Shown one piece after another: positions 10,122-21,422 of a stretch of DNA of 64,000 nucleotides. The notes beneath the pieces are model-generated. The model did not search any database, had not been told where the DNA came from, and was given only the letters and a program-made list of their open reading frames with translations. Numbering within the stretch: the stretch's first letter is position 1; every line of letters starts with the position of its first letter. Position numbers and translations under genes: made by a program. The stretch comes from Verticillium longisporum (taxonomy: Eukaryota > Ascomycota > Sordariomycetes > Glomerellales > Plectosphaerellaceae): positions 2,108,001 through 2,172,000 of the forward strand of contig JAETXT010000012.1 of assembly GCA_019188255.1 (NCBI GenBank), in the 5' to 3' direction.

Positions 10122-12526
10122 TCACACAAAGTCAAACGTGTCCCCCCTCTCCTGAATCATCTTGCCAACCCTCTGGCTGCCGACGATCCGCTCAAGCTTC
10201 ATGACGTCGTACCGCGAGAACATGACGCGCACCGTGCCCTGGCCCGCCTCGAGCCGCATCTCCTCCTCGCTCTTGGCCAGGTAGTCGCCGGCAATCTCGC
10301 GGTAGAAGAGCGGGTTCTCCGGCAGGCCGTACATGACGACGCGCCTCACGCCGCGCAGCCGGTACCGGCGGAAGTGGTGCGCCCTCTCCGTGTACAGCAG
10401 CACCTTGTGGCGCCCGCTGAGAAAGTGCGAGCGCGCGCGCGCGCGTCGGTCGCGTCGGCGTACTCGGAAATGTTGCCGAACGACAGGCTCTCGAGCGCGT
10501 CGGCCGTGGCAAAGTAGTTGCGCACGCGCACAAAGTCGAGGTACGACGGCACAAAGATGAGCGTGCCGGCGACGTCCTTGCCGCGGCGCAGCAGCGCCGG
10601 CACAATGGCCGACGCAAAGTAGGCGAAGCGGGCGTCCGGGTCGCGCTCGGCCGACGCCGCCTCGAACCGCGAGAACGTCTGCCGCGCATGCACCGGCAGC
10701 TGCTGCAGCAGGCCCGCGCACGCCGGCTGGAAGCGCACCTTGCCCGCCCAGTTGTGGCACTGCGTGCGCTGGAGCTCCGCCAGCTCGGGCGTCAGGAACG
10801 GCGCGAGCACAATCGTCTGCCGGAAGTGCTTGGCCCAGTCCTCGAGGTACCACGACCGCACGCGGCTAAAGTCGCACCCGTGCGCGTCCTTGGGCTGCAG
10901 GTTGAGGTGCTCGAAAATGTACTCGACGTGCTCCCAGTTCTGGTTCAGCAGCCCGTCCGCCTGGTCGACAATGACCATCTCGATCGAGCTGAGAAAGTCG
11001 TAGTCTGTCGCCTTCTTGTCCTCGACCGAGCCGATGGCCATGCGGAGGCCGAGCGGGCTCGCCATGAGTATGTCTGAGTTGTAGAATTGCGCAAAGTACT
11101 TGATCGTCTTGCGTGTGAACTTGACGCCCAACCGGAACATGTCGTCGTCGTTGCCGTCAAACAGCTCTAGAAAGTCGGCCGGCTTGTTGTCGCGGAACTT
11201 TTCTGACGTGTCGACGTACGCATCTTCGAATCGCTTGCGGTTCTCCTTTTGCGCGGGCTCGAGGAGGTCCTCGATTGTGCTGACCATCTTGGCACATGAC
11301 TGCCTCGTGGGCAGCAAGAACAATACTTTGGGGCGGACAAAGCCCTGGTCCCTGCACTCCAGGTCGGGGTTGTCCTCCTTGGAGAGCTTGTATGTGTTCT
11401 TGATCACTCGGTCTCGCGTCCTGTGAACAGTTAGTATCAAAACATTCCACAGACGATAGGGCAGCTGCCTTACTTGAGAACATGGTTGATGGCATGCAGG
11501 CAGGTAATTTGTCGGAGGCTGTCAGAATTCCTGATGTTGCGGTCTCCAAACAAGATATCTTGGTAGTTGAAAAGCATGGGGGCCAAAGATTGCTGCACAG
11601 GATCGAAAGATGGCAACTTTCGGGACACCACTTCCTTCAACTTCATCTTCAGCTTCAGGCCGTCAGGCCCTGTGATTGGCGATGGGAGCTTGGCTTCCTC
11701 AGCTCCGTCAACTTTGGGAGACATGAGGACTGCACGGGAAAGCTTCGTCACGTGGCGGGAAGTCGCCCACTCGTTTCCTTGGACTGCACGAACTCTCTGC
11801 GCCGTGAGAGTCTCGTCGGGGCTGGTGAAATGATTGTCAAAGGGGTCGGTGGCATCCTCCTCGTCTTCGTCGTTGTCGTCGACGTCAATGTCGTCTTCCG
11901 CTTCGGCATGAGCAACAGCCGGGTCCTCCTCAGCTTCCTCGACGAGATCCAGGTCTTCGGGCTCCTTTTCTTCGGCATCGTCGTCCTCGCTTTCACCGTC
12001 GAGTGGCGCACTCTCAAGCTCTGGTTCTTCCGCTGCAGCGCCGCTGTCAAGCTTGCGCCGTTTGGTGTTGCGTCCAGAATCGTCTGTGAAACCCTGCAGA
12101 AGAGCCATGTATGGCCTCGCTGCTTTCTGTGTCTGCTCCTCGTCGTCCTCAGAATCGGATCCCTCAAGATCTTCTCCTTCTCCTTCCTCAGACCCATAGT
12201 CCTCCTCCTCACCAGAAGATTCCTCTTCAGATGACCTGGGCGAGTTAGTCGTGAGATGGCCGCTTGCACTTTGAAAGTCCCATAACTTACGCCTCTTCGC
12301 CAACACGGCTGGTTTCGAACCGCGGGCCGGTACCGCCTCTAGGAGCGCCCCTACCTCTTCCACGGCCTCGAGCACCACCACGGCCTCGGAAGGCTCCGCC
12401 ACGTCCACCTCCACCTCCGCGACCTCGACCAGGCCCTCCTCCTCTACCGCCTCGGAAGCCACCACCACGTCCTGCTCCGCTGCCGCCACCACCACCTCTG
12501 CCTCTACCTCTACCTCGGGGTCCCAT
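10122..12526 (-). CDS. UTP25: U3 snoRNP-associated protein Utp25, frame broken at a GC repeat
   Basis: Exons 12526-12291, 12235-11474 and 11420-10122 encode a protein whose N-terminus is about 70 residues of RGG/GRG repeats, followed by Glu/Asp-rich acidic blocks. The Utp25 core comprises [45 protein letters not shown] and the C-terminal [20 protein letters not shown]...GTFDFV-type end. Utp25 is a DEAD-box-like but catalytically degenerate (DQAD in place of DEAD) factor of the SSU processome, acting in 18S pre-rRNA maturation. The frame changes at 10431-10445, a GC dinucleotide run: [13 protein letters not shown] continues out of frame, and SHFLSG resumes one frame over. Removing one GC, or adding one base, restores 764 or 765 residues. 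Divergent from eIF3f. Confidence 0.9.
10431..10445. repeat. (GC)n microsatellite in the Utp25 coding sequence
   Basis: Fifteen nucleotides of alternating G and C encode part of an Ala-Arg run. The conserved reading frame changes exactly across this run. Confidence 0.85.
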
Positions 12527-12900
12527 GAATGCAGCTCAGTGAGAAAATGATGAGAAAAAAAAATGAGCGCCCGGCGTGGCAGAAAACGGCGAATGGCGGA
12601 TATCAAACTGGGCTGAAATTGAAGAAAAAAAGATATAAGCCGTATCGTAGCCTTGCAGCATCCAGAAAAACCCCACATGCGCACCAGCCACAGCGGGGCA
12701 CAGCTCGCCACGGTTGCTATCAGCCTCTATCTTAGCGCCCACAACCCAGTCCCACTCTGCTGCCACAATTTTCGATTTTGAACGACCTCCCGACTTGTCG
12801 CGAACGGGACGACGGAGACGACTACATCACCCCCCTCTCAGACGCTACCTCCGCCCCCGTTTCCTCTCATTCTAGCCATCATCCCTGGCATCTGCCCAGC
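12527..12900. promoter_or_regulatory. Divergent promoter of Utp25 and eIF3f
   Basis: 374 nt lie between two divergent ATGs, the tightest head-to-head pair in the window. Both genes serve ribosome production or use, so a shared promoter is plausible (inference). Confidence 0.5.
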
Positions 12901-14118
12901 ATGGCTGTAGAATCCGAGAAGTTCCTTCACCTTTCGAGGCCTATCGTGCCTGCGACGGCGAGCCTCCAGGGCAACATTGCCCCGCTCAACGTCAACATCC
13001 AGCCTCAGGTACGTGCGACCCCTCTTTGACATGAGGCGACATTTGCGATCCCAAAGGCCCATCATGCCGCCCTCTGCTCTTCGCTTCCATCATCAAGGAT
13101 CCTCTTTACTGACCTTCCTTCCAAGGCTATCCTCTCCATCCTTGACCATGCTGTCCGCCGCGACATCAACGACACGCAGTCGACCCGCGTCATCGGCGCC
13201 CTCGTCGGCACCCGCTCCGAAGATGGCATGGAGGTCGAGGTCCGCTCCTGCTTCGCCATTCCCCATACCGAGAACGAGGACCAAGTCGAGGTCGATGTAG
13301 ACTACCAGAAGAACATGCTCGCCCTGACCCTCAAGGCCTCGCCGCGCGAGTCGCTCCTCGGATGGTACACCACGAGCCACGAGCTCAACTCCTTCTCCGC
13401 CCTCATCCAGAACTTCTTCGCCGCCCCCGACACGGGCACCTTCCCCCACCCCGCCGTCCACCTCACCATCACGACCGACCCCGCTGCCGAGATTGATACA
13501 CGCGCGTACATCTCTGCCCGCGTCGCCGACAACGCCGAGCGCTCCGCCGAGTTCTGCCTCATCATCCAGGTGCCCCACAAAGTCCTCTCCGGCGACGCCG
13601 AGCGCTCCGCCCTGACGGCCATTGCCGCCGCCAAGGACACCGAGGACCGCTCCGCGCCCCTCATCTCCGACATTGAGGGCCTCGCCCGCTCCATCGACCA
13701 GGCCACGGGCCTCATCGACCGCGTCAGCGAGTGGGTCGGCGGCATCCTCGACGAGGACGAGGAGCCCAACCACGCCATCGGCCAGTATCTCATGAACGCC
13801 CTCTCCCTCGCCCCCAAGGTCGACCCCGAGCAGATGGAGTCCGACTTCAACAACCACATCCAGGACGTCCTCATGGTCTCCTACCTCGCCAACACCATCC
13901 GCAACCAGATCGACCTCTCGCAACGTCTGGCGACGGCCACCCTCAACATGGGCGAGAAGGACGGCGAGAACAAGGCTGCCGACGGCGAGAAGGGCGGCGA
14001 TTCGCGCGGCGGTCGCGGCGGCAAGAGGGGTGGACGTGGCGGCGGCCGCGGCGGCAACCACAACCGGGAGCCACGGGAGCCCCGAGAGCCCAGGGAGCCC
14101 AGGGAACCTACCGAGTGA
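12901..14118 (+). CDS. eIF3f: Eukaryotic translation initiation factor 3 subunit F
   Basis: Exons 12901-13008 and 13126-14118 give 366 residues. After a short N-terminus the MPN (Mov34/PAD-1) domain runs from [13 protein letters not shown] through [27 protein letters not shown] to [10 protein letters not shown]. The JAMM metal site is not preserved as a functional protease motif, as expected for eIF3f. The C-terminal helical region contains [26 protein letters not shown]. An added tail of RGG repeats and PREP repeats (about residues 325-366) resembles an RNA-binding disordered tail. It is part of the eIF3 complex that joins mRNA to the 40S subunit. Confidence 0.94.
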
Positions 14119-14772
14119 AAAAAAAAGTTTCAAAACTGAGCATGGCAAGGGGGCCCCCTTCTCTCACAAGAGTCAAAAACAAAAGTCGAATGAAACGACT
14201 AATGGAAGAATGACAAGTTCTGTTGACTTTTGAACCCCCCGAAAAAAATGCAAGACTAGATCGTGCTTGAGCAAGGCGGAGCGGGCAAAGGGGAAACTAG
14301 GGAGGCGGAAAGGGGAAAGCATGATGATTCCACGAAGCAGCTAGCTAGCCAAGCATTTTGACGGTTTGGAGGGAACGTTTCTCTCCCGGAAAGGAGCGGA
14401 ACAAATGTTGCAAGGAGAACACCGAACCGTCATGGCGTTACGGCAGTGTCAGGATTAGACAGCCAACCTCGGGGCGAGCTGAAATTTTACGAAATCACCA
14501 CCCAGGAAGATATTGCCGCCTCACACTTGATGTACATCACGCCGAGCTACTGAAATGGTTGAAAATGTAATCTGTGTCATTATGGAAGAAGAAAAAGCGG
14601 ATCTAGCTCATGCTGTAGCCTACGCGGCTGAAAAGCATCCCGTCCGTCCATCAAACGCCACCATGCTGTGCCAGTCCCGGAACGCCAACTTTTTGTCGTG
14701 TCACACACTCCATGAACATGCCCCCTCCCTCCCTTGCCCATCCTGCCTGTGCCACGTTATGCATTGAGAGTT
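14119..14772. other. Convergent 3' flanks, no gene seen
   Basis: The region separates the stop of eIF3f (plus) from the stop of the R3H-SUZ gene (minus). Short poly-A tracts just after 14118 fit a 3' UTR. No supported gene. Confidence 0.5.
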
Positions 14773-17554
14773 CTAGATGCCGGTATTCGGCTTTTGCGGT
14801 AGCGTCGCCGGGTTGCCGTAATGAGGGAGATGGCTGAACGTCTGCCCAGCCGGCCCCTGGGGTGCCACAGGCTTGTTTGGAATGTGGTGCTGGATCGGGT
14901 TTTGCACAACGGCCTGGTGGGGAGGTTGCGGGGGCATGTACGGCACGCCAGGACTAGACTGCATCATGTGCTGGGGGTGCTGGGGGTGTTGGGGAGGCGG
15001 GGCATGGTACAAGGGCGCCGAGTTGTTAGATCCTTGCCGAGCCATACCATAGCCAGCCGGTCCGCCGTATGGACCGGGAGGCCCTGGCTGCTGATAGCCG
15101 ACATACGACAGATGCGGCGAGCCGATTTGAGGACTGTTGTGGTGCGATCCAGGAGCACTGAACGATGGCTGCGGTTGCTGCATAGGGGCCATTCCCCGCC
15201 GGGTACAAATGACTGCGTCTTGGGGTTGAAGGCATGCCGGTTGTAGCTTCCGGGGATTGGGTGCTGGCTCTTCGGGTCGTTCGGGTTCATGTGAGCTGGA
15301 AGTTGGCCATATGCATATGGAACTCCAGAGGATGCCGACATGCCTCTTGGTGAGTAAGACGCAGGATTTGGGGCTGCGGCTGGCATTGGCGCAGGCGCCG
15401 GTGCCGGCACCATCGTGGTGCTGGGCCGCCGTTGAATCCTTGCTGCCAACCCGGCTGCGTAGGCACGGACACTGGCACAGGCGCACCATAACTCGACAAG
15501 TTAGGGCTCGGCAGCATCTGAGGCCTATGTTGAGTGGGCTGCATTGGTGGTGGTGGTGGTGGCTGCTGAGCCTGCGGCGCTGGCGGTTGGGCTTGGTACT
15601 GCTTACGGGACGGTGTCAGTGGGGGGCAAGATATGTCATCGACTCGAGGTCTGACTTACCGGTGCCATGTTGGGATATGCAGGGTACCCGGAGTGCATAG
15701 CAGGTGGCGGATACGCCTGGCCTGGCGCCGTATACGCAGTCTGCATCTGATTCCCATATGTCGGCGGCATGGGTGCTGGGTACTGGGAGCCAGGATGAGG
15801 GGAGAATTGCGGCTGCTGTACCCAGGATTGCTGAGGGCCAAATGGGCCGTATAAATGCCTCGAATCGAGACTGTCCGAATCATCTCGCCTCTGCTTATTG
15901 ACCTTGCCCCTCTTAGCCCCGCTGGCTCTGTCTTTGGCAGAAACGGAGCTGGCGCGAGACATTCCATTCTCAGCCTCATTATCTACTGACAGGTTAATGA
16001 TACGAAGTCTACGTTAGAGCTACGAGGTTTCTTACCGGGCGTTGACTCTCCCGTTTTCTCCGAGTTGCCAAAAATGCGCTCACGAGCCTGCTTGTATGCT
16101 TCTTCGCGCTGTTCTCTGGAAAGCCTGAACAGTACGGTCAGCGAAATGGATACATGTCAGAATGGGGGGGGGGGCGCACTTTTGGTTGGCGAGGGCAGAC
16201 TTCTCTTTCCCATCACTACCGTCTTCTGATGTGACCTTGTAGAGCACGCCGCTGACGGTACCAGATTCGACATCCTCTCCGCGTCTCATGATTTTTCGGG
16301 GTAACATGACAGGAGGAGGCGTCTCGCTCACGGGCTCTGGAACACCAATGCTGGCCAAAGAATCAGGTACCCTAGCGTACGGTGTCCTGAATATGCGTAC
16401 TGAGCCGATCCGAGGCTCGTACTGATGCGTCATGTGGTAGTAATCAGCCAATTTGTGGGTTAACATTCTACAAAACGAGTTGGAAGGCGGAAAGTCCATG
16501 AACGGTTCCCTGGAGAAGTGTGAGCACAAGAACCATCATCTGGGATATGAAGTTCTTACTTTGAGTTCTGTACGAACTTGATGAGTTCAGCTTCAAGCCT
16601 CAAGAGAAAAAGACGATCCTTCTGGGAGGACATGGCTTCCAGGAGCTTCTCGTCAGGCGACTGTCCGTGAACTGCATTCATGTAGTTGGACAGATCACTT
16701 GTCAAGTTTGCGGCGGGAACCTGAGGGGGGTCGGACGTGGCACTTTGGGGCGTGATGACGCCTTGGCTCACTGATCCAGAGACGACTTGAGGGGCCCTCC
16801 TCTCAGTGGCGACATGGTCGCCGATCTGAAGCCCTTTGGCCCGCGCTGCAAGATCAGACCCCATTCGAGAATTGGGAAGGAAGGGGCCTCGGAAGGAAAA
16901 GGAGTCGTCATCTTCTGCTGCAGCTGCCTTGACGCTGGCACTGTCGTCAGGTCGAAGTGACTCCTTTTCATCAAGAGCAAATGTAGTTCCCGAGGTGATG
17001 CTCTTGCCGTCCAGACTAGCCGGCTTGGTGCCGAGCTCTGAGTTGGAGTCGGCCCGCTGCGACTCATCCGAGCCATCTTTGATTACAGACTTGAAACGGT
17101 CGATGGGATGCGAGCCGCTGCCATTCACAACCAAGCTGGGAGTCCTAGCTCCGAACTGTACATCTTTGAGGCCATTTGCGACAGGGTCATGGGCGAGGGG
17201 CTTCATTTGGGACCCAAGCTCCGGTACCAGGGCTACATTGTTGGAGCTGGCTTCGGTAGTGGAGCAACTCCCATTCGCAACAGTATCATGGACATCGGTC
17301 GTTGTGGCGGCATCGGCCTGCTTCGTCATGGGGTGGGCCTGTTCTTGGCCAAGAGGAGCGGCAGGTCGACGGGCTGAGGTGAGGGGCGCGTTTTCTTTCG
17401 AAGCAGTCGCTGCGATCTGTACGCAAAACAGTTCAAGTCAACACAAGCTCATGAGCGAGGGCCTGGTGACCCAGGTATCCGGATATGGAGTGCTCGAGCT
17501 TACCTTCGCAAATGATGGCCTTTGAAGGCCAGGGGAAACCTGTGTGGTCTCCAT
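14773..17554 (-). CDS. R3H and SUZ domain RNA-binding protein (Rbs1/Encore-like), two frame breaks
   Basis: Six exons: 17554-17504, 17416-16560, 16509-16180, 16124-16036, 15985-15660 and 15598-14773. The first gives METTQVSPGLQRPSFAK. An R3H domain spans LRLEAELIKFVQNSKEPFMD through FCRMLTHKLADYYHM (about residues 285-345). A SUZ domain follows (KIMRRGEDVESGTV to LSREQREEAYKQARERIFG). The last 350 residues are Pro/Gln/Tyr-rich low complexity ending KPNTGI. R3H and SUZ both bind RNA; yeast Rbs1 has the same order. In the last exon the frame shifts at 15423-15425 (CCC on the coding strand) and 15194-15197 (GGGG). Adding one base at each gives an uninterrupted 826 residues. The acceptor at 15985 is a CAGTAG tandem, so one Val may be variably included. 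Confidence 0.82.
16164..16174. repeat. Homopolymer of 11 G in an intron of the R3H-SUZ gene
   Basis: Eleven consecutive G on the plus strand lie just inside the third intron, next to its GTGCGC donor. Confidence 0.8.
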
Positions 17555-18788
17555 TATGGGGCCTAGGTAGTTGTTGTGTCTGCGGCGAGTCGTATGTGGG
17601 TTGTTGGCCAGGACGTTACTGCTTGCTCGAGCAGACGGTCTTGCAAAGCGAATCGAAGAACGTGGTCCCAGAAGGAGGGGATCAAAAGACAAGATCCGAA
17701 ATCAAGCACACAACTGGATCGAGGCAGACATGCGGTACGAGAGGGAGGTTCCGTGAATCATTGTCGAGAGAACAAGGTCATGATCGCTCAGCGGGGTTCA
17801 ATGGCAATACCGATGCCGGGTGCTGCTTCGCGCCAACGGCGGGTTGATCGCCTGGTGCTTCGCAAGCGAAGTAGGTTGTCTGCCCGCGACCGTCAGCAAG
17901 GATACCAGTGGGCGCGATACAGAATAATGCCAAGAGGGGACGAAAGAAAGAATGTGGGCGCACAAGAACTGGAACAAGGCGACCAGAAGAGGAGAGCTGA
18001 GGGAAGACACAGCTTGTCGCAGGAGGACGGAGTGCAGGTCGTGGACCAGGCCGCCCGAGCACAAACTCCGACAAGCTTAGGTGATGGGGGGGCAGAATAA
18101 AAAGAGCCGCTGTGACTTACCCTAAAGTGGTTGTCTCTCAGTTGGTCGCAGCAGTAATGAATGGTCTGTTCAAGATGGCACAATGAGAATGTATGTGTCG
18201 GTTGCGTATATGATGGATGATGGGGTCAAGCAGGCGCCATTCCCGTATGTTGCTGCAGCCGCAATGTCCCGTGGTACGGCAGGCTGAGGTTGCAGGCGAC
18301 AGGCGACAGGCGAGGTCAGAATTTCTGGTGAGGACCGAGCAGTGGATGAAGATGGATGTCCCTCCGCACCTGGTTGGTGAGAGACGGTAGGACTGAGGGA
18401 CCCAGCCCACCGCCAGCCTCATGCGGCTTAGCGTCGGTAGATTCTGTGGCGGTGCATGCTCGTGGGTCTCGTTGAGCCACAGAAGCCTGCCTCACCTATT
18501 GTCGAGGCAAGAACCAAGGCAAAAAATGGTGGCGCTACTGCCTGCCTGTATCCTCGCTCGACTTGAATCCGATGACATGAGAGAGGCCGACACAAATTGC
18601 ACTCTCCCACACTACCAACCAAAAGTCACCTTGCTTGATACTCACCCACACTTGCCAACTGCCCGTTTTGAGGCTTCTTGAACACAGCAGACCTCACATC
18701 GGTCGACTCTCAGACGCAATTCATTCTCGTTCTCAAACGACACCTCCGACACCAGGCCACACAGCCGGCGGCGCGATAGATATTCACC
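17555..18788. other. Divergent promoters and 5' UTRs
   Basis: 1.2 kb lie between the start of the R3H-SUZ gene (minus) and the zinc-knuckle gene (plus). A donor-like GGGTAAGTCAC on the minus strand near 18117 suggests a possible 5'-UTR intron for the R3H-SUZ transcript. No coding frame here is convincing. Confidence 0.4.
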
Positions 18789-19787
18789 ATGTACAGACGC
18801 CCACCAGGACCACGTCCATCTACTCCCGCCAATGTTTGTTGCCAAAAATGCCTCAAACGAGATAAGTCACTATGTATCCTTCGCCTTGGGTCAAAAACTG
18901 ACTCCTGTAGCACGACACTACTCTTACGAATGCAAAGAGCCAGCCCAAGCCAGACCTTATGTGCCTAGGCCGTCGCGGACACAGCAACTCCGTGATCCCA
19001 AGCTTCTCCCAAAACTGACTGAGGCAACCCCGAATGAGGCTGAGAACAAGTGAGCATCGTGAATCTCGCATGAATAAATGCCGAGGCTAACATCTGTGGC
19101 AGAAAAGGCATCGCAGATGCGGAGCTGGCCAAGAGAGAGGCTGAGCGGGAGCGTCAGCGGGCCCTTGAGGCACGCGATGCGGCCCCGGGTGATGATAAGC
19201 CTCGCCGTCGCGATCGCTCGGCGTCGATTGACTCGGTCTCCGCCATATCCACGGAGCGTTCAGCTTCACCGCCACCTCGGAGGCGATCGCCCTCCCCAGT
19301 AGCGTCCAGACTCAGGAATCGGTCTCGAGACGCTACGCTTGATCGCCGCCGTTCTCCGACTCCTGGAAGCGACAATGGACAGCATGCGCCACACCGTCAG
19401 AAGCCGGCCCAGCGCTCTAGGTCACAATCAGAGGCACGATCACAATCACCACCCAGGCACAGGAGAAGGTCGTTTTCCAGGGATAGCCGCTCACCTCCTG
19501 CGAGACAAGACCGCAGGTACCGCCAAAGGGACTCGGACCGGCCGGCTCCAAGTGAGCGGACGAGGCATAATCGTCGGTCTCCTTCAAACTCGCCTCCGCG
19601 AGTCCACCAGGGTGAGCGTAGGAGGTCACCAGTTCCTCGTTTAAGTCAGAATACGCGCATGGACGCGCAACACAGAGATGCACAGCCAAAGCAACAGCGT
19701 GTGCCTCAGGGAGCCCCGCGGGAGCGAAGCCTCAGCCCCTTCAGTCAAAGACTCGCCCTGACGAAAGCAATGAATGATGGGAGGTAG
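18789..19787 (+). CDS. Zinc-knuckle protein with RS-rich tail
   Basis: The protein begins MYRRPPGPRPSTPANVCCQKCLKRDK and continues after intron 1 with HYSYECK, forming one CCHC zinc knuckle. PYVPRPSRTQQLRDPKLLPK follows, conserved in fungal relatives of vertebrate ZCCHC10/SREK1IP1. The tail is rich in Arg-Ser and Ser-Pro dipeptides (RRRSPSP, RSRSQSEAR), as in splicing-associated proteins, and ends RLALTKAMNDGR. Exon 3 is 19103-19787 and exon 2 ends at 19049. The exon 1/intron 1 boundary is uncertain. Donor GTATCC at 18874 with acceptor TAG at 18910 keeps frame but makes a 37-nt intron. The 45-nt alternative (donor 18866) breaks frame. With the in-frame choice the protein has 302 residues. Confidence 0.75.
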
Positions 19788-20360
19788 AGTAAGCAAAGAC
19801 CAGAGGAGAGTCTTCGAGACCGATGTCAGTTATCACTCTAGGTTGAGCGCTTTTCTTCTATCTACTGAATAGAGCCCATGCGTGTCCCATTCATGTTATG
19901 GTAGTGCCGCTCGATGTTCCGTCAGTCTACTCGAGCCCCCGTCTCACCTTGCTCATACATGTATGTTCTGCAAATGTAAATGTTGTTCAACCAAAAACAA
20001 GTCGAAAAAGCAGAGCAGGAAATGAACATTGGGATAAATTAGGGCAATTCAGCGTTCGAGCTGTATAGCCAGTTAATCCGAGGTTTGTACAATCCCTTCG
20101 CCAAACAAGGCCCCTTATGGCGAAAGACAGGACGACTTGCCAAGGTATGGGATGGTTCAGTGTACCTTAGCCACATTATGCAATTGATCGTGGATGAGGT
20201 TCCTGAAATGTGGAATGCAATCAATGCTGGGAAACGATTCAAACACATTTGACGAGTTTCAATTGCTCGGATACTGGCCCTCAAGAGCTGTCAGGTAAGG
20301 GTATCATGATGTGTAGAATTCGTCCAGCCTCCAGGTCAGCCGTCCCATCCAGTCCCAAGA
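19788..20360. other. Convergent 3' flanks, no gene seen
   Basis: The region separates the zinc-knuckle gene (plus) from the Cwf18-type gene (minus). AT content is higher here and no supported gene is present. Confidence 0.5.
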
Positions 20361-20984
20361 TCACACGTCCGTTTCGTCAGCCTCCCTCTCCCTGCGCTCC
20401 TCTTCCTCCTCTTCTCGCTCTCGAACGCGCACACCTTCGACCAACGCGATGCCATCAATTCCCGTCGCATCGCCTTCCGCGCCCTCCACTCCGGCTTCTT
20501 TGGACTTGATTTCGGCTTTTTGTGCGTTTGCGATCCTCTCTCGTACCAGCTTGGCGATGGCGTTGTCTGTTCTCACATTGAGTATTTCCAACTTTTTGTC
20601 CAGATCCCTCTTCAGGTCCCAGTTCGGCTTTTTTGGTTGGAGTTTGAACAGGTCGATTCCCTTATCGTCAGTCGCGTCTTCGGCCGCTTTGCGCTTCACT
20701 TCTGCCTCGACCTCTGCTGCCTGCTCCTCCAGCGTCGGCTTGTCGAGGTCTTGTATCGGCGGTGCTTCGAAACCGAGCTTTGGTCCGCGGGTTTCGGGAT
20801 CATAGTTGCGTCCGGACAGGTGCAATTTGGTGACGTCGGGTTCTTCTGGTGGTGCTGAAGAGCGTTCGGACTCTGGGGCGGCGACTTCGTCGATGGGCTG
20901 CTTCCTCTTCAGGTTCTTGAACTTGGCGAGTCGCGCTTTGCGGTCGTCGGCCGCCGCGCTGAGGCTGGTGTGCGAACTGGACAT
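20361..20984 (-). CDS. cwf18: Cwf18-type pre-mRNA splicing factor
   Basis: A single exon gives 207 residues from ATG 20984 (MSSSHTSLSAAADDRKARLA). The frame is open upstream to 21119, but the family begins at this Met. Family signatures are ARLAKFKNLKRKQP near the N-terminus, LSGRNYDPETRGPKLGFE, and PKKPNWDLKRDLDKKLEILNVRTDNAIAKLVRERI, the conserved C-terminal helix (about residues 125-160). The remaining tail is Glu/Arg-rich. Cwf18/CCDC12 proteins are small components of the activated spliceosome. Divergent from the PPR gene across a promoter carrying a CCTAGGTA array. Confidence 0.88.
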   Translation of the reverse strand: MSSSHTSLSAAADDRKARLAKFKNLKRKQPIDEVAAPESERSSAPPEEPDVTKLHLSGRNYDPETRGPKLGFEAPPIQDLDKPTLEEQAAEVEAEVKRKAAEDATDDKGIDLFKLQPKKPNWDLKRDLDKKLEILNVRTDNAIAKLVRERIANAQKAEIKSKEAGVEGAEGDATGIDGIALVEGVRVREREEEEEERREREADETDV

Positions 20985-21422
20985 GATGTTGTGCTTTCCT
21001 CCCGCGCGATGAATCAGTCCTCCGTATCTGCTTGATTGACTTGCGAGCTCGATCGTATGGGCGCGAGCTGTCCGTGAAGCTGTGAATCGTTTCGTACTCG
21101 TTGCTTGCGACGGAATCAAAGGTGGTCGATGGTGGGGCTTGGATTTTCACCAGCCACGGCAGGGATCTTCATTTACCTAGGTACCTAGGTACCTCAGGTA
21201 CCTTACCTACCTTAGCCCAAGCGCGTTGATCCATTTCAGACGCGGCTATAGGCCAGTGACGCTACAGGGGCTCGACCGGCGGGTTGAATGGTAACCTCTA
21301 ATGCCATCGATAATTCAACATCGCCAAATTTTCTCCAAACCATCCGCCACGCGGCACCAAACGGCGACGACGCACCACTCACCATGTATTTTTAGCCGAC
21401 TCCGATTATTCATTCATTGCCC
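20985..21422. promoter_or_regulatory. Divergent promoter between Cwf18-type gene and PPR gene
   Basis: 438 nt lie between divergent ATGs, with the CCTAGGTA array near the middle. No gene is seen. Confidence 0.5.
21173..21214. repeat. CCTAGGTACCTAGGTACC array
   Basis: Tandem copies of CCTAGGTA followed by CCTCAGGTACCTTACCTACC, in the middle of a divergent promoter. Same motif family as 3870 and 4201. Confidence 0.8.

Noticed and set aside
10346..10853. Possible real pseudogenisation of Utp25 from the frame change
   Set aside because: Sequence on both sides is intact and family-typical; one repeat-unit error explains it better than loss of an essential gene.
13093..14148. 351-codon open frame antisense to eIF3f
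   Set aside because: Antisense shadow; low-complexity Val/Gly/Asp pattern and no start context, while the sense strand is clear eIF3f.
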